Positions 56,966 through 58,498 of a stretch of DNA of 58,498 bases are shown one piece after another. The stretch is from Fidelibacterota bacterium (GTDB taxonomy: Bacteria; Fidelibacterota; UBA8477; JABMPR01). The position numbers and the translations under genes are program-made. The stretch lies in assembly GCA_021734325.1 (NCBI GenBank), contig JAIPJF010000022.1, positions 1-58,498 on the forward strand. The letters run 5' to 3'. Below the pieces are notes generated by a model. That model ran no database searches. It saw only the letters and a program-made list of their open reading frames with translations, and was not told where the DNA came from. Numbering within the stretch: position 1 is the stretch's first letter; each line of letters opens with the position of its first letter.

Positions 56966-58069
56966 CTACTTCAAGTAAACCATTTTAATGGTTTTACTGT
57001 AGTATCCAGCCCCGCCTGGAACCCCGCCAAAGGCGGAGGTGGCGGGATCTTCGACTTGAAGACGCGCGAAATATACACCTGCACTCACGGGGCTGCCTGA
57101 TTGGTTCAAACCGCTCCACTGTACCTCATGGATACCGGCAGCTTGCTCGCCCCTCTTGAGTGTAATGATCTCTTGACCCCGAATATCGTAGACTTTCAAA
57201 ATCACTCTGGATTGATCAGGAAGAACATATCTGATATTTGTCGCAGGGTTGAATGGGTTTGGGTAACATTGACCTAGTTCCAACCTGGCAATTTCAGGAG
57301 ACTTATCCGGTGAAGTTTCTACAGGATAATAGCATTCACTTTGGTATTCACCAAGGATGGATACCGCTCCTGATTTGGCAAGGCCATTCACCGTAAATTG
57401 TGGATAGCCATATTCCCCGTCCCAGAAATCTAGTACATAAATTCCAGGAGAAAAAGGGGCGAAAGAAGCAGTGATTTTAAAAGGACAGACACAATCCGTC
57501 GGTGGGCCCGTGTCCACCATAGTTACATGAAATGTATCAGATCTCAGCAATCCATCCCAGATTGGCATAAAACCACAGTTCAGGAGAGGAGTATCCCAAA
57601 AAAGATTTAATGTATCCTTAAGAACTGTTATTTCAATGTAAGAGGTGTCTCCACCTGTGGTCATGTAGGTAGATGTATTTTCACTGCCTGCCAAGCAGTC
57701 AGATTCATCGTGTCCAACCGTACCTGGATTACTCAAATCCACCTCAAGGGAACCATAGAGCTGAGGATCACAACAAAGATCATCACCCCAGACATCAATT
57801 TGATAGTTTCTGAATTCTAATCCAGTGATACTCACTGAGAGATCAAAGGTACAGTGACACCAGACCATATCTCCAGTATCCACTTCTGTAACGGTGATCA
57901 AACTGTCAGTAAGGTCTACATCATAGGTAAATAGAGCTGCACAATTACGCTCAGTTCCATAATGACAGATAGTAAGCGTGTCACCATTGATATATGTGAA
58001 TATTGAGTCTTGACCAAAGCTGGTACATACAAACATAATAGAAATTACATGAATTATAATAAAGCGCAT
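56966..58069 (-). CDS. Secreted T9SS protein with palindromic insertion in sorting domain
   Basis: 367 residues. GGGGG four bases before the ATG, signal peptide MRFIIIHVISIMFVCTSFG. The body (about 20-250) is Cys- and Asp-rich beta sequence with no known family. The last 95 residues are a T9SS type A domain (CYPNPFNPATNIRYVLP). Between the strands VYFARLQ and KTIKMVYLK about 16 residues (DPATSAFGGVPGGAGYY) replace a loop that is short in the other copies of this window. The DNA for it (57007-57046) is GC-rich and palindromic. Confidence 0.82.
   Translation of the reverse strand: MRFIIIHVISIMFVCTSFGQDSIFTYINGDTLTICHYGTERNCAALFTYDVDLTDSLITVTEVDTGDMVWCHCTFDLSVSITGLEFRNYQIDVWGDDLCCDPQLYGSLEVDLSNPGTVGHDESDCLAGSENTSTYMTTGGDTSYIEITVLKDTLNLFWDTPLLNCGFMPIWDGLLRSDTFHVTMVDTGPPTDCVCPFKITASFAPFSPGIYVLDFWDGEYGYPQFTVNGLAKSGAVSILGEYQSECYYPVETSPDKSPEIARLELGQCYPNPFNPATNIRYVLPDQSRVILKVYDIRGQEIITLKRGEQAAGIHEVQWSGLNQSGSPVSAGVYFARLQVEDPATSAFGGVPGGAGYYSKTIKMVYLK
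57007..57046. repeat. GC-rich palindromic element inside a coding sequence
   Basis: Within a 40-base GC-rich block, CCCGCC (57023-57028) pairs with GGCGGG (57041-57046), with an inner pair CCGCC/GGCGG (57024-57028, 57032-57036). A further CCCCGCC lies at 57010-57016. The flanking gene is much less GC-rich. No second copy is seen in this window. Confidence 0.5.
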
Positions 58070-58240
58070 ATTACCCCCTAAACCGACGAGCCTATTTTTT
58101 TCAATGAGCCTGGAAAGACAAGAGGAGTGAACACTATTCGTAGTTCAGTTTTGAAGTGCAGATAAGGTAGTGTAATAGCTGTCTGTTAGCAACTATTCTA
58201 AATACTTGGGGCTTGTCAGATATTTCGGGATTGGGTCGGA
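58070..58240. other. Intergenic region left of the IS element
   Basis: 171-base stretch with the promoter side of the 367-residue T9SS gene. I see no gene or clear promoter in it. Confidence 0.5.
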
Positions 58241-58498
58241 TGTTGTCCTCCCCTTGCTTCGCCCTTACGCTGTAAGGGCTTCTGAAATTGCTACATTTTT
58301 GTGGACAGAGCGAGAAGACTTACATTGTCCGCGGAGGTGCTGAAAATGGTAACGGAACTTATACGACGACAGTACACGGCTGAGTTCAAACGAGAGGCAG
58401 TTGAGTTACTGCTTCGCAGCGGAAAGACAGCCAGGGCTCTTGCAGATGATCTGGGTATCAGGTCAGATCTTTTAGGTAAATGGAAGAGCCAGTATCTT
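58241..58498 (+). mobile_element. IS3-family insertion sequence, left end
   Basis: Begins near TGTCCTCCCC (58244) and carries a perfect 8-bp hairpin GCCCTTAC-GCT-GTAAGGGC (58261-58279), then the transposase orfA. The left boundary is a guess, because the right end and the terminal inverted repeat lie beyond the window edge. Confidence 0.55.
58346..58498 (+). CDS. IS3-family transposase OrfA (partial)
   Basis: First 51 codons of an IS3-type OrfA (HTH_Tnp_1). RQYTAEFKREAVELLLRSGK and the helix-turn-helix ALADDLGIRSDLLGKWKSQY are typical. GGAGG lies 10 bases before the ATG. Cut by the right window edge; OrfB is not visible. Confidence 0.92.
   Translation, partial: MVTELIRRQYTAEFKREAVELLLRSGKTARALADDLGIRSDLLGKWKSQYL

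Overview
The window looks like a chromosomal piece of a Gram-negative bacterium of the FCB superphylum. Candidatus Marinimicrobia (SAR406) or a close relative is my best guess. This is inferred from several large secreted proteins that end in a type IX secretion (T9SS) sorting domain of the NYPNPFNPST kind, a PorV/PorQ-type barrel, many TonB-dependent receptors with carboxypeptidase-regulatory N-termini, and LPS-transport genes. The partial 16S rRNA at the left edge could settle the phylum, but I cannot search it.

Layout. 1-338: 5' end of a 16S rRNA gene (minus strand), cut by the window edge. 781-7159: two T9SS-exported proteins, one a subtilase with an EF-hand insertion and FG-GAP repeats. 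7329-8695: spmB, spmA and an unlisted 46-residue membrane protein, apparently one operon. 8872-12521: a TonB receptor translationally coupled to a lipoprotein. 12707-15883: a T9SS protein with two amidotransferase-like domains. 16027-27888: a five-gene operon reading TonB receptor, 792-residue secreted protein, PorV-like barrel, 1316-residue T9SS protein, TPR lipoprotein. 28212-31327: tig-clpP-clpX. 31499-38221: anmK (plus strand), then LOG protein, TrpB2, a TrpR-like regulator, rpoN, lptB and lptC (minus). 38333-41746: metH (plus). 41774-56739: a TonB receptor, an SLC12-like transporter, cupin, YecH, two envelope proteins, DUF72, a pentaheme cytochrome with a monoheme porin, an M19 dipeptidase, two lipoproteins and small membrane proteins. 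56966-58069: another T9SS protein. 58241-58498: the left end of an IS3-family element, cut by the right edge.

How the genes work together. Proteostasis (trigger factor, ClpP, ClpX), LPS export plus sigma-54, and methionine synthesis are housekeeping islands set among cell-surface accessory genes. The TonB receptor/PorV/T9SS cluster resembles an outer-membrane uptake and surface-display module. The cytochrome/heme-porin pair resembles a trans-outer-membrane electron-transfer module.

The most unusual observations are: a ClpP whose catalytic Asp is replaced by Asn; an M19 dipeptidase whose lipoprotein signal peptide is encoded in frame behind an ATC codon with a good ribosome-binding site; calcium-loop insertions in a subtilase and a TonB receptor; a GC-rich palindromic insertion inside a T9SS sorting domain; and the two-gene heme-porin module. 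Two small membrane-protein genes are described here that a length cutoff would miss.
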